DNA of 64,000 nt, taken from NCBI RefSeq assembly GCF_002284535.1, contig NZ_NPKH01000020.1, positions 1,077,273-1,141,272 of the forward strand, written 5' to 3'. Shown one piece after another: positions 24,502 through 32,764 of this stretch. The stretch is from Mesorhizobium wenxiniae. Lineage in GTDB: Bacteria; Pseudomonadota; Alphaproteobacteria; Rhizobiales; Rhizobiaceae. The translations under genes and the position numbers were made by a program. Below the pieces are notes generated by a model. It saw only the letters and a program-made list of their open reading frames with translations. It did no database searches and was not told the DNA's origin. Within the stretch, counting starts at the first letter, position 1. The number at the start of each line of letters is the position of its first letter.

Positions 24502-25458
24502 TCATGGGGTGCTGAGAGTTACAACGACTGGCCTGTGGTCCGAGGCCGCGACGTTCGGCTGGTCCGGGATAACCGTTTTGATGTCCGACCTTTTCACGAC
24601 CTGGAGAAACTCGGGTCCAAGCAGGATATGATCGATCTGGTTGCGAGTACCTTGGTACTCATACGTCCATCTCGTGTCCCAATCATCTCGGTTTGCGAAA
24701 AAGGCAGTGTCGCCGGTTTGCAGTAAGTCCGGCCAGATGTCGTCATAGCCCTGGACGCGGCGAATGGCCGGCTGGCCACGCCCGTCATTGAGATCGCCAG
24801 CAACCATAAACAGCTCGCCGGCCTCAATGTGGTCGATAGCGTAGCGCCTTAAGATCGAGGCTTGCGCAATGCGCTGCTCATCCGCCTCGGGACCGTTGCC
24901 CTCGCTGACGAAATGCGCGCCGTACAGAGTCACTGGCCTTCCGGCGAACTCGAACCTGACCGAAAGACCTTTGCTGATGCCAGTTTGGTTCTCGGAATCG
25001 TTATCGTCGGCTTCCTCGAAGTATCCCTCAACCCCGGCAATTGACGGCTGCTGATTCGAAAGCACTAGTTTGGACAGCACTGCTACTTTCTGCTGGGTGT
25101 TGGAGTCCGTGCATTGACAGACAAAATTGTGGGGATAGGTGACCCCAAGGGCGGTGATTTTGCCATTCAGTTCAGCCAAGTCTGTCACATTGCCCACCTC
25201 AGTGAGAACAACAATGTCGGCGTCGAGGCTAGCTACCACCTTGGCGACTTCTTCCGCTGCTTCAGCAAATTTTTGATCGCGAAAGGCAGGCGTCCACAAG
25301 GCGAGGTCCGCCTCAGCCCGCATCGAAAGTGGATACCCGAACTTAACGTGCACTGTTGGGCGGGTAAGGAAATTGGCGTTGAACGTCGCGATGGTCAGCT
25401 CCGCGGCCGACACGCCTGTCGTGATCAGCGCAAAGAACAGGACGAGCGGCAAGATCAT
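24502..25458 (-). CDS. Secreted endonuclease/exonuclease/phosphatase-family enzyme
   Basis: A 318-aa protein with a signal peptide (MILPLVLFFALITTGVSAAE). The EEP fold is shown by TIATFNANFL, the VLTEVGN metal-binding glutamate, FMVAGDLNDGRGQP, and the carboxy-terminal QIDHILLGPEF and ASDHRPVVVT motifs. Catalytic Asp, Asn, Asp and His residues are present. It should act outside the cytoplasm on nucleic acid or a phosphoester. It lies opposite to the surrounding phage-type operon and may be cargo. Confidence 0.88.
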   Translation of the reverse strand: MILPLVLFFALITTGVSAAELTIATFNANFLTRPTVHVKFGYPLSMRAEADLALWTPAFRDQKFAEAAEEVAKVVASLDADIVVLTEVGNVTDLAELNGKITALGVTYPHNFVCQCTDSNTQQKVAVLSKLVLSNQQPSIAGVEGYFEEADDNDSENQTGISKGLSVRFEFAGRPVTLYGAHFVSEGNGPEADEQRIAQASILRRYAIDHIEAGELFMVAGDLNDGRGQPAIRRVQGYDDIWPDLLQTGDTAFFANRDDWDTRWTYEYQGTRNQIDHILLGPEFLQVVKRSDIKTVIPDQPNVAASDHRPVVVTLSTP

Positions 25459-25713
25459 AGCAGCCTTCCCCCTAGCGAGAGCTGGAGCTTAGCGCTTCAG
25501 CCGACGCACGTCACCACCTGGCCGTCCATACCAGCGCGTTAGTTGTGTGCACGAGACGGTGGCCATTTTTTATCGCGTCCGCGGCCTTTCCGGCAAGCAT
25601 AGAGGAGTTCGCAGCGCGGCGCGGCAACCGCCGCCGCAGCGTCACATTCTAAAGCCGAGTCACTACTCGTATCACTTGCGGGAAATATCGTAGCGGTGCG
25701 CAAAATGGCAGGG
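25459..25713. other. Gap upstream of the methyltransferase gene
   Basis: No gene recognised; it contains the divergent upstream regions of the nuclease and the methyltransferase genes. Confidence 0.4.
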
Positions 25714-25743
25714 ATTACAGGTACATAACCCTACTGCTATAAT
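25714..25743 (+). promoter_or_regulatory. Sigma70-type promoter candidate
   Basis: A perfect TATAAT at 25738-25743 with a partial -35 (ATTACA at 25714-25719), 18-base spacer. It is 50 bases before the methyltransferase ATG. A perfect -10 box is rare in such G+C-rich DNA. Confidence 0.45.
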
Positions 25744-25793
25744 CAACGCATGACGCAGGGCGTTGGTTTCGCCACCTGCGCGAGAAGGAACTG

Positions 25794-27122
25794 ATGCAGG
25801 TGAAGCACAGCGATGAGAAGCTCTTCGGTTGTACTGCTCCTGCAGAGGGTGCGACCATCAGCCGAAGCGGCAACATCGAATGTGCTCCTCCTCGCCTCGC
25901 AGTGGAGTACCGTCCTGCCGCGGCTCTGATCCCCTTCGCCAAGAATGCCAGGACGCACTCGGATGCGCAGGTGGCGCAGATTGCGGCATCGATCCGGGCG
26001 TTCGGCTGGACAAACCCCATCTTGGTCGACGGCGAGAATGGCATCATTGCCGGCCATGGGCGGCTGCTTGCGGCCAGGAAACTCGGGATGGGCGAAGTGC
26101 CGGTCATCGAGCTTGCCGGCCTGAGCGAGGCGCAGAAGCGGGCGCTGGTGATCGCCGACAACAAGCTGGCGCTCAACGCCGGCTGGGACACTGAATTGCT
26201 GGGTCTCGAACTGGCCGATCTCGGCGAACTCGGCTTCGATCTATCGCTCACCGGCTTCGACGTGCTGGAGATTGCCGCGCTGACCAGCGCCGGCACTTCT
26301 GGCCTGACCGATCCGGACGACATCCCCGAGACGCCGGAGCAGCCGGCCACCCTGCCCGGCGATGTCTGGCTTTTGGGCAAGCATCGCCTGATCTGCGGCG
26401 ACAGCACCAATGCTGAGGATGTCGAGCGGGTGCTTGCCGGCGTCAAGCCGCACCTGTGCGTTTGCGATCCTCCATATGGCGTCAGCTACGATCCCTCATG
26501 GCGAGAGCGGTTCGGCGATGGAGAAGGTCTCGCCAGAGGCAAGGTGCTCAATGACGACCGCGCCGACTGGCGGGAAGCATGGGCGCTGTTTCCGGGAGAT
26601 GTGATGTATGTCTGGCATGGCGCCCTTCATGCCGCCACGGTGGCTACTAGCCTCGAAGCCAGCGGCTTTGCCGTCCGGGCCCAGATCATCTGGGACAAGA
26701 CCCGTCTGGTCATCGGCCGCGGGGACTACCACTGGCAGCACGAGCCTGCCTGGTATGCGGTCAGGAAGGGCAGGAAGGGCCACTGGGCGGGTGATCGCAA
26801 GCAGACCACCGTCTGGGCGATCCCGCACCGGAAGTCGGACACGGGCCACGGCACGCAGAAGCCCGTTGAATGCATGCGTCGACCCATCGAGAACAATTCC
26901 TCGCCAGGCCAGGCTGTGTACGAGCCGTTTTGCGGCTCTGGAACCACCATCATTGCCGCCGAGATGACCGGCCGCTGCTGTCACGCGATCGAACTGAACG
27001 CAGCCTATGTCGACGTCGCGGTGCTGCGCTGGCAGGCGTTTACAGGCAGCATGGCGATCCTGGAGGGCGACGGCCAGAGCTTTGCCGAGGTAAAGCTTGA
27101 GCGGATCGGGACCAAGCCATGA
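25794..27122 (+). CDS. ParB-nuclease-domain DNA methyltransferase
   Basis: A 442-aa fusion. The ParB/Srx-like amino-terminal domain (residues 40-150) shows VDGENGIIAGHGRLLAARKL. A beta-class N4/N6 amino-methyltransferase follows, with DPPYG at 225-229 and the SAM-binding YEPFCGSGTTIIAAE near the end. Such fusions are common in prophages and modify host or phage DNA, probably without a paired restriction enzyme. The stop overlaps the next start as ATGA. Confidence 0.92.
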   Translation: MQVKHSDEKLFGCTAPAEGATISRSGNIECAPPRLAVEYRPAAALIPFAKNARTHSDAQVAQIAASIRAFGWTNPILVDGENGIIAGHGRLLAARKLGMGEVPVIELAGLSEAQKRALVIADNKLALNAGWDTELLGLELADLGELGFDLSLTGFDVLEIAALTSAGTSGLTDPDDIPETPEQPATLPGDVWLLGKHRLICGDSTNAEDVERVLAGVKPHLCVCDPPYGVSYDPSWRERFGDGEGLARGKVLNDDRADWREAWALFPGDVMYVWHGALHAATVATSLEASGFAVRAQIIWDKTRLVIGRGDYHWQHEPAWYAVRKGRKGHWAGDRKQTTVWAIPHRKSDTGHGTQKPVECMRRPIENNSSPGQAVYEPFCGSGTTIIAAEMTGRCCHAIELNAAYVDVAVLRWQAFTGSMAILEGDGQSFAEVKLERIGTKP

Positions 27123-27364
27123 CCACCAAGACAGCCATCCTGCAGGCGATACGCCACAAATGTCTGGACTGCTGCGTCTATCAACCCGCCGAGGTTCGGG
27201 AGTGTCCCGTCAGCACGTGCGGTTTGTGGCTGTTCAGGTTCGGGATGGACCCCGACCCAAGCCGGACCCGCGGCTTCGCCAAATCCCCCGTGTACACGGA
27301 CCCTTCGCGGCAAGACATGCCTATCTCGAAGGCGAGGCAGCACATCGGAAACGGAGAGAGCTGA
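27119..27364 (+). CDS. Small cysteine-rich phage-type protein
   Basis: An 81-aa protein: AIRHKCLDCCVYQPAEVREC then PVSTCGLWLFRFG. The cysteine spacing suggests a zinc-binding module. A paralogue (RRKCLDCSGQQLAEVKLCEA) is encoded at 61783-61974. It overlaps the methyltransferase gene by four bases. In intact rhizobial prophages this gene stands just before the terminase-like genes. Confidence 0.75.
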   Translation: MTTKTAILQAIRHKCLDCCVYQPAEVRECPVSTCGLWLFRFGMDPDPSRTRGFAKSPVYTDPSRQDMPISKARQHIGNGES

Positions 27365-27365
27365 G

Positions 27366-27806
27366 ATGGCCCGCCCCAGCCATCAGCCCCATGCTTTTCA
27401 TCGCCGCCAGGTAGAGGCGCTGGCAGGCTATGGTGTTCCGGAGGGGGACATTGCCGGGATGGTCGGCATCGATGCGAAGACGCTGCGCAAGCACTATAAA
27501 CACGAACTGGCCTTTGGCCACACAAAGGCCAATGCCAAGGTGGCGGAGAACCTCTTCCGCAAGGCAACGGGCGAAGGTCGTGAAGCGGTCATCGCCGCCA
27601 TCTTCTGGCTCAAGGCACGCGGCCGCTGGAAGGAGACCTCGGTCAACGAGCACTCAGGCCTGGACGGCAAACCGATCGAACAGGTGCATGAGATCCGCCG
27701 CATCATCCTTCGCGCCCCGGATCCTGCAAGTTTGGGCAAGACTCCTGCCGGCTCACCACCAGCAAACCTTCCCGTCACCTTCTGGGACGCGGACCGAGGC
27801 AAATGA
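27366..27806 (+). CDS. Phage HTH protein, terminase small-subunit-like
   Basis: A 146-aa protein. The HTH region is VEALAGYGVPEGDIAGMVGI followed by KTLRKHYKHEL, then VAENLFRKATGEGREAV and FWLKARGRWKE. This is the DNA-recognition layout of small terminase subunits, but that role is inferred. A near-identical copy is at 61247-61681 on the other strand. It overlaps the next gene by four bases. Confidence 0.75.
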   Translation: MARPSHQPHAFHRRQVEALAGYGVPEGDIAGMVGIDAKTLRKHYKHELAFGHTKANAKVAENLFRKATGEGREAVIAAIFWLKARGRWKETSVNEHSGLDGKPIEQVHEIRRIILRAPDPASLGKTPAGSPPANLPVTFWDADRGK

Positions 27807-28159
27807 GCCCCGATATCGAAGCCCCTCTGGAAAACCGGCCACTGAGCTCCAGGGTGGAGGCGCTGGCCGGCTTCGGGCTTAGCACGGCCGACATCGCCTG
27901 CGTGCTCGCCACAGACGAGCAGGACCTCAAGGCGACCTACGCCCATGAGCTCGAGAGCGGCGCCATCAAGGCCAACGCACGGGTCGCCGAAAGCCTTTAC
28001 CGCAAGGCGACCGGTGAAGGTCGGGAGGCCGTCACTGCCGCAATTTTCTGGCTGAAGACCAGGGCGCGCTGGAAGGAGACCTTCATCCATGAGCTAGAGG
28101 GGAAACTGGACACCTCAGTGACCTTCGTGACGACCTACGAAGATATGAAGCTCCTGTAG
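27803..28159 (+). CDS. Second phage HTH protein, tandem paralogue
   Basis: A 118-aa protein with SRVEALAGFGLSTADIACVL, ARVAESLYRKATGEGREAV and FWLKTRARWKE, clearly homologous to the preceding protein. The carboxy end (VTTYEDMKLL) differs. Nearly identical to 60894-61250. A terminase large subunit gene would be expected next but is absent: a transporter gene starts right after the stop on the other strand. Confidence 0.75.
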   Translation: MSPDIEAPLENRPLSSRVEALAGFGLSTADIACVLATDEQDLKATYAHELESGAIKANARVAESLYRKATGEGREAVTAAIFWLKTRARWKETFIHELEGKLDTSVTFVTTYEDMKLL

Positions 28160-28170
28160 GGCACAGCGCT

Positions 28171-29076
28171 TCACCTGGCAGATCTTAGGGCGAACAGCCC
28201 AGCTCCGCAGATCAAAACTGCGCCGAGAACGGTGGTGATCTTCGGCACCTCGTCGAAAAACAGCAGCCCCCAAAGTGGAACCCAGACGATGGCGGTGTAC
28301 TCGAAGACCGCTACGTTGCCTGCTGGGGCAAGGCGGTAAGCCTGGGAAAGCAATGTCATTCCGGCAGATGCGATCACACCGCAGCCGGCCATCAGCAAAG
28401 TATCCTGGAGCGTAGGCCAGACCCATGGGCGCGTGAGGAAGGCAAGACTTGGATGATTGGCGTCTTCAAGGCCGCCCAAGCTCACAAGCGCCGCCAGCGC
28501 CGGCGCGCCAGTGAGGAAGGCCAGGTTCTGATAGAAGGTGATAACCGCGGCGACCTCGCTGTCGCCAAGCTTCCTCGCCAAGACCTGGGCCGACGAATAC
28601 AGAGCAGCAGCCAGGAGGGTCAACACAGCTGCCCATTCGAAGACAGCAAGACCCGGTTGCAGCGTTATGATGACGCCGAGCAGACCGACAATGAGCGCGA
28701 TCAGGGTTGCGGTGTGAGGTCGCTCTCCGAGGAAGAGAATCCCGAGACCTGCAATGATGAGCGGGGCGACGAAAAAGAGTGCGACAGCATCGGCCAGAGG
28801 AAGCGCTGCGATCGAGAGATAATAGAAGAGGTATGCTCCCAGCGAGATTACCGCTCGGATGGCGAGCAGCCCGGCTCGCTTTGAGAAAATAGACCGCAGT
28901 CTGGCGGTCGCGCCTACCAGCACCAGCAGAATGGGCAATGCGACGATTGATCGAACAGTCATCGCTTGCGTAACGGGATAGGTGTCCGAGAGGCCCTTCA
29001 GGATCACGTCCTGCAGTGAGAAGACGAGAACGCCCAGGCAGAGAAAGCCAGTGGCTGCTAGGGACTTGTTCTGCAT
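28171..29076 (-). CDS. DMT-superfamily (EamA) transporter
   Basis: A 301-aa inner-membrane protein with ten hydrophobic segments arranged as two EamA repeats (LGVLVFSLQDVILKGLSDTY in the first, and FEYTAIVWVPLWGLLFFDEV in the second). Substrate is unknown; relatives export metabolites or amino acids. The 3' end abuts the phage HTH gene without a terminator, suggesting an insertion or deletion junction. Confidence 0.9.
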   Translation of the reverse strand: MQNKSLAATGFLCLGVLVFSLQDVILKGLSDTYPVTQAMTVRSIVALPILLVLVGATARLRSIFSKRAGLLAIRAVISLGAYLFYYLSIAALPLADAVALFFVAPLIIAGLGILFLGERPHTATLIALIVGLLGVIITLQPGLAVFEWAAVLTLLAAALYSSAQVLARKLGDSEVAAVITFYQNLAFLTGAPALAALVSLGGLEDANHPSLAFLTRPWVWPTLQDTLLMAGCGVIASAGMTLLSQAYRLAPAGNVAVFEYTAIVWVPLWGLLFFDEVPKITTVLGAVLICGAGLFALRSAR

Positions 29077-29440
29077 CGGTACGTCCTAGTGAAGGGGCGC
29101 AGCTAGCTTGGCTAGGGCCGAGCTCGATAGGGCCTGCACAGCCGCACCTGTAATCCACACTGACGTAAACGATCGTCGCGAGATTGCGTTCTGGCCGCAG
29201 ACTAAGGGGCGTGCTCATACGAATTGGAAGTAGCTGCATCCGCGGCGGCTGCGCCTCTGTGGCGGGCGCGATAAGGAACCAACGTGCTGACAAAAGGATG
29301 GTTATCTGCACTGGAGGCGAAAACTCCGTGTCCTCATGAAGTGCCTTCCAACAAGTCTGCGTCATATAGGCGGCGCTCCAGCTCAACCGCGTTGCTGCTG
29401 AAGCCTATTTCCTGAAAGAACTTGCTGAACCGTGTCTTGT
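29077..29440. other. Gap before the recombinase palindrome
   Basis: No gene recognised between the divergent transporter and recombinase genes. Confidence 0.4.
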
Positions 29441-29447
29441 GAGCACA

Positions 29448-29467
29448 CTGCAAACGGTGGTTTGCAG
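29448..29467. promoter_or_regulatory. Palindrome upstream of the serine recombinase
   Basis: CTGCAAAC and GTTTGCAG arms around GGTG, 26 bases before the recombinase ATG. A fuller version occurs at 58134-58161 before the second recombinase copy. It is a likely recombinase binding (res-like) or operator site. Confidence 0.6.
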
Positions 29468-29492
29468 TTTGCACACCCCTGGATGACCAAAG

Positions 29493-30182
29493 ATGACGAG
29501 AGCAGTCGCCTACTATCGTGTCTCCACACAACGTCAAGGACGCTCGGGCTTGGGCATTGAGGCCCAGCGTACCGCGGTCGCCCGCTTTGCCGAGGCCGAG
29601 GGCATGATCATCCTCCAGGAGTTCACTGAGATCGAAACCGGAAAGGGCGCGGATGCTCTTGATCGACGTCCGCAACTGACCGCTGCCCTTGCCCGGGCCC
29701 GGCAGCTCAAATGCCCGGTCGTTGTAGCGAAGCTCGATCGCCTCTCGCGCGATGTTGCCTTCATTGCTGGCCTGATGGTCCAGCGCGTTCCTTTCATCGT
29801 GGCCGAACTCGGTGCTGATGCCGATCCGTTCATGTTGCACCTCTATGCCGCCTTGGCCGAGAAGGAGCGGCGTATGATCTCGGAACGCACCAAAGCCGCC
29901 CTCGCCTCTCGCAAAACGACCGGCATGAAACTCGGCAACCCGAGCAATGCCGCCGACGCAGCAGCGAATGGCCGGAAGATATCGGTTGATGAAGCCGATC
30001 GATTTGCGCAGACCGTGCTGCCGATTATCGCGTCCATTCAACGTTCTGGCATCGCCAGTCTGCGTGGCTTGGCAATCGCCTTGAACAATCGCGGCGTTCG
30101 CACAGCGCGCGGTGGCCGGTGGCAGGTCTCGAACGTGCGCAACATCTTGGCGCGGCAATCTCCTGCGAACTTGCTTTTATAG
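29493..30182 (+). CDS. Small serine recombinase (resolvase/invertase type)
   Basis: A 229-aa protein. The catalytic serine is Ser11 in [29 protein letters not shown] and [15 protein letters not shown] follow, then a carboxy-terminal DNA-binding region ([28 protein letters not shown]). Relatives act as resolvases or transposon-type recombinases. Degraded copies lie at 32425-32595, 57428-58110 and 63572-63911. A palindrome sits just upstream. Intact by eye. Confidence 0.92.
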   Translation: MTRAVAYYRVSTQRQGRSGLGIEAQRTAVARFAEAEGMIILQEFTEIETGKGADALDRRPQLTAALARARQLKCPVVVAKLDRLSRDVAFIAGLMVQRVPFIVAELGADADPFMLHLYAALAEKERRMISERTKAALASRKTTGMKLGNPSNAADAAANGRKISVDEADRFAQTVLPIIASIQRSGIASLRGLAIALNNRGVRTARGGRWQVSNVRNILARQSPANLLL

Positions 30183-30332
30183 GCGGGATTTTACCGCCGA
30201 TCGACACCGGCTACGAGGCGCCAGCCGTCTATGCCTGGGCGCGCAGAAAGGATCTTGGCGAAGGCGCCGTCTGCGATCCATGAGTTCAGGCAGTCTCTTT
30301 CGCCCGCATTTTCTGTGATAACCTTCTGGCCA

Positions 30333-30370
30333 GGCAATCTCCTGCGAACCTGCTTTAATAAGCGGGAATT
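30333..30370 (+). repeat. Repeat of the recombinase 3' end
   Basis: The segment GGCAATCTCCTGCGAAC and about 20 further bases repeat, with a few changes, the end of the recombinase gene and its flank at 30157-30194; the same sequence recurs at 63886-63921. It may mark an element boundary or recombination scar. Confidence 0.6.
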
Positions 30371-30499
30371 AGCCTCCGGTGCAGTACTGCTGCGTCAAAG
30401 CCGTTCGGCGGCAGTGCATTCTCCGCGCCCCCAGCAATGCACATGACCGGCAAAGACCAACAAACGGACATCACATAGACCGAGGCATTGAGTCCCCAG

Positions 30500-30664
30500 T
30501 CAGCCCTCCGCCTTGAAGTTCTTGGCTTCCTTCTTCGCTTTTGCCTTCCCATATTTTTCGGCAAGATCCTTAGCCTGCTTAGGCGAAACGTCTGTCGTTT
30601 CCGCGAGATGCATTGCCTCCTTGTCCGAGAGGCGATTGTCTTTCTTGCCTTGCTTTGTAGCCAT
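30500..30664 (-). CDS. Small stress-type protein (54 aa), VSPKQA family
   Basis: MATKQGKKDNRLSDKEAMHL is followed by AETTDVSPKQAKDLAEKYG and a lysine-rich end. It is homologous to the 13165-13341 protein. AGGAG lies eight bases before the ATG and a full EcfG-type promoter lies 29 bases upstream. Confidence 0.78.
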   Translation of the reverse strand: MATKQGKKDNRLSDKEAMHLAETTDVSPKQAKDLAEKYGKAKAKKEAKNFKAEG

Positions 30665-30692
30665 GTTCGAATCTCCTAATTGTTGGAGACCT

Positions 30693-30717
30693 AACGGACT
30701 GGAGGTTAGAGCGTTCC
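30693..30717 (-). promoter_or_regulatory. Putative EcfG-type promoter
   Basis: Minus-strand GGAAC (30717-30713), 16 bases, CGTT; 29 bases before the ATG at 30664. It is back to back with the plus-strand site at 30720. Confidence 0.65.
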
Positions 30718-30719
30718 TT

Positions 30720-30744
30720 GGAACGGAACGCCGTTCTGGACATT
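30720..30744 (+). promoter_or_regulatory. Putative EcfG-type promoter (divergent)
   Basis: GGAAC, 18 bases, TT; 22 bases before the ATG at 30766. It lacks the G before TT. Confidence 0.45.
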
Positions 30745-30765
30745 GCTTGGAATGAGGAGGTGACC

Positions 30766-31058
30766 ATGCCCAAATTTCGCTTTGAGACCGTCGAATTCGG
30801 CCAGACCACTACGTTCGAGGAAGATCTGTCCGGCGCAGACCTAGCCAGCCCAAGAGCAATCGAAAGGGCCCACGCTGCGTTGATAGCCGGCGCTCCTGCT
30901 GGCGTCGATCAGTCCGGTTCGATAACCAAGGTTTAGATGAAGCCGGGTATCTGGTTGCCACCGTCAATTTTTCCGACGTGCTTCGTGACAATTCGGATCT
31001 GCAACCTCAAATCAGCGACCCGCCCACCGAAGAGCCAGGTGTGATGCGGTCTGGCTGA
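30766..31058 (+). pseudogene. DUF6894-like small protein, frameshifted
   Basis: The first frame reads MPKFRFETVEFGQTTTFEED and stops at 30934-30936 after GSITKV. The next frame continues without a gap as DEAGYLVATVNFSDVLRD to a stop at 31058. Losing one base at the GTTTAGATG junction explains both (a Val-Tyr-Asp reading). AGGAGG before the ATG is strong. The shape resembles DUF6894 proteins of rhizobia; that name is tentative. Confidence 0.6.
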
Positions 31059-31123
31059 GGCGCCTCTCGCGTTCGGTAAGATGGATCCCTCCAGCAGTGT
31101 GATCTGAACGGAAGGTCACTTGC

Positions 31124-31471
31124 TCAACTCAAGCGCAGCATCGCTGCGCTGATAAACACTGCAGCCGCTACTATCACGACAATGACAATCACCAGGACCG
31201 GCCCATAGCTGCCAGGCTGGATCGCGGCCTCGCCTTCCAGCGGGCGCATCGCATTGGCGTAGGTCGCCGCGTTAGCAAACTTTGCTCTGCCACGTACCGG
31301 GTGTGCGCTCTCCACCGGGACGTTGCCGGCCGCTTCCGCGTCTGTCTCCATCGGAGCGGCGGCTGGGTCGACCCCTGGTGTCTTGTCTCCTTCGCGTCCG
31401 GCATCGATATCCCCCCTGGCCCGTGCCGGGCTTCGTCTATTGGGTGCGTCGGTTGTCATTTCGGTTGCCAT
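31124..31471 (-). CDS. Small membrane-anchored hypothetical protein
   Basis: A 115-aa protein: a hydrophilic amino part (MATEMTTDAPNRRSPARARG, SAHPVRGRAKFANAATYANA) and one carboxy-terminal transmembrane helix (VIVIVVIVAAAVFISAAML). AAAGGA precedes the ATG at 31471, and an EcfG-type promoter lies 36 bases upstream. Function unknown. Confidence 0.72.
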   Translation of the reverse strand: MATEMTTDAPNRRSPARARGDIDAGREGDKTPGVDPAAAPMETDAEAAGNVPVESAHPVRGRAKFANAATYANAMRPLEGEAAIQPGSYGPVLVIVIVVIVAAAVFISAAMLRLS

Positions 31472-31506
31472 TAAAGCGTCCTTTCCGGAGCAGACCTGTC
31501 CTACCG

Positions 31507-31531
31507 AACCGAAAGACTTCAATAGTGTTCC
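31507..31531 (-). promoter_or_regulatory. Putative EcfG-type promoter
   Basis: Minus-strand GGAAC (31531-31527), 17 bases, GTT; it lies inside the end of the next upstream gene. Confidence 0.6.
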
Positions 31532-31791
31532 GGTGAAAACAAAATCGGCGATAACTTGGCTCCGATGAACCAAGCCTTCGGAAACTCCGACGTGGAATCG
31601 GTGATGTATTTCCCACCAAAAACGCCAAGCCGAAGCATCTGCATGGGGGAAAGGTCCGGCTTGAACTCAGGATGGAAGTCCTGGCCGGTAGTAGCCGACA
31701 ACGCGTAGCGATACCCGGTTTGCATCTTGTCGTTAACTTCAACGATACGCACTCGTTCATCCCTTGCCAGGTGGTGACGCACACCCCTCAA
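31519..31791 (-). CDS. Conserved hypothetical rhizobial protein
   Basis: A 90-aa product with NDKMQTGYRYALSATTG, FHPEFKPDLSPMQMLRLGVF and TSEFPKAWFIGAKLSP. This pattern recurs in uncharacterised rhizobial proteins. No ATG is present before the core; a TTG or GTG start must be used. Its 5' end overlaps the TspO stop by four bases, suggesting coupling. Confidence 0.6.
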   Translation of the reverse strand: MRGVRHHLARDERVRIVEVNDKMQTGYRYALSATTGQDFHPEFKPDLSPMQMLRLGVFGGKYITDSTSEFPKAWFIGAKLSPILFSPEHY

Positions 31792-32267
31792 TTGAGCCTA
31801 TAGATTTCCAAATTCAAAACGGCTGCGAAGCTGACCCACAAAAAATAGGGCCAGAGAAGAACAGATGCCGCGTAATCGACTTGCCAGAAGGAGACGATGG
31901 TCAGGGCAATCAAAAGCCATAGCGCGACGATAACCACCAGCCCGCCCCGAGGACTATGAAGGGAAAAGAACACCCACGACCAGACGGCGTTTAGGGTGAT
32001 CTGAATAAGGAAAAATACGATGGCGGTAAAAGCCCAATCGCCACCCGACTTGAGCACACGATAGAATGCGTATGCCATCAGCACATATAAAGCGGTCCAG
32101 ACCGGCCCAAACAGCCAATTCGGTGGATTGAAGGTGGGCTTGATGAGGTGCGCGTACCAGGTCTCGACATTCGGGATCGTAGCGAAAGTGCCCGCGGCGG
32201 CGGCCGCCAACACGGGTGCTACCGACGCCAACACCAATAGCAGGTGGTTTGTGCCTTGATTGAACAT
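31788..32267 (-). CDS. tspO: TspO/MBR-family membrane protein
   Basis: A 159-aa protein with five transmembrane helices. Family hallmarks are WYAHLIKPTFNPPNWLFGPV near residue 40 and the carboxy-terminal ALWLLIALTIVSFW and WPYFLWVSFAAVLNLEIYRL helices. TspO binds porphyrins and is linked to stress and tetrapyrrole signalling in Alphaproteobacteria. Length is typical. Confidence 0.93.
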   Translation of the reverse strand: MFNQGTNHLLLVLASVAPVLAAAAAGTFATIPNVETWYAHLIKPTFNPPNWLFGPVWTALYVLMAYAFYRVLKSGGDWAFTAIVFFLIQITLNAVWSWVFFSLHSPRGGLVVIVALWLLIALTIVSFWQVDYAASVLLWPYFLWVSFAAVLNLEIYRLN

Positions 32268-32424
32268 GAAGCTCTCATACGATTGTGTCGCACAGTAACG
32301 GCCCAGCGCCGATCACAGTTGCACCAGTGACGAATTGCCTGGCCTAGTGAAACGGCATATGAGCATTCTAATGAGAATTGCAGCGTAAACCTCTGCAAGA
32401 ACTCGGCATTTTCGCACCCGTATC

Positions 32425-32595
32425 GATGAATCCGATTTGCCCAGACCGTGCTGCAAATCATCGCATCCATTTCAGCGGTCCGGCATCACCAGCCTGCGTG
32501 GCCTCGCAATCGCCCTGAACAATCGGGGCATTCGCACAGCGCGGAATGGCCAGTGGCATGTACCGAACGTGCGCAACATTTTGGCGCGGCAATAG
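32425..32595 (+). pseudogene. 3' fragment of a serine recombinase gene
   Basis: Encodes, across a frameshift, [18 protein letters not shown] and VRNILARQ followed by TAG, matching the end of the 29493 gene. The 5' three quarters are missing. It meets, tail to tail, a piece resembling the zinc-type gene at 33531-33798. Confidence 0.85.
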
Positions 32596-32597
32596 GT

Positions 32598-32670
32598 TGC
32601 ATTTCGTGCACCGAAGCTTCCGGTCGGATGTCCCATTCCATGGACCCGAAGCGGTCTCCGCTGGCGCGAC
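32598..32670 (-). pseudogene. Fragment resembling the zinc-type gene at 33531
   Basis: On the minus strand it reads DRFGSMEWDIRP, then with a shift LRCTKC, matching RFGPDAPAMKWDIRPKLRCKKC of the gene at 33531-33798. It is truncated at both ends. Confidence 0.6.
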
Positions 32671-32764
32671 GCGCGGCGCGCCAAGTCTTTAACGGCCCCA
32701 ATTTTCGATCGCCTTAAACCCCCGGCGGATACTGACATCTGGCGCGCGGCTACAAACGGCGGCC

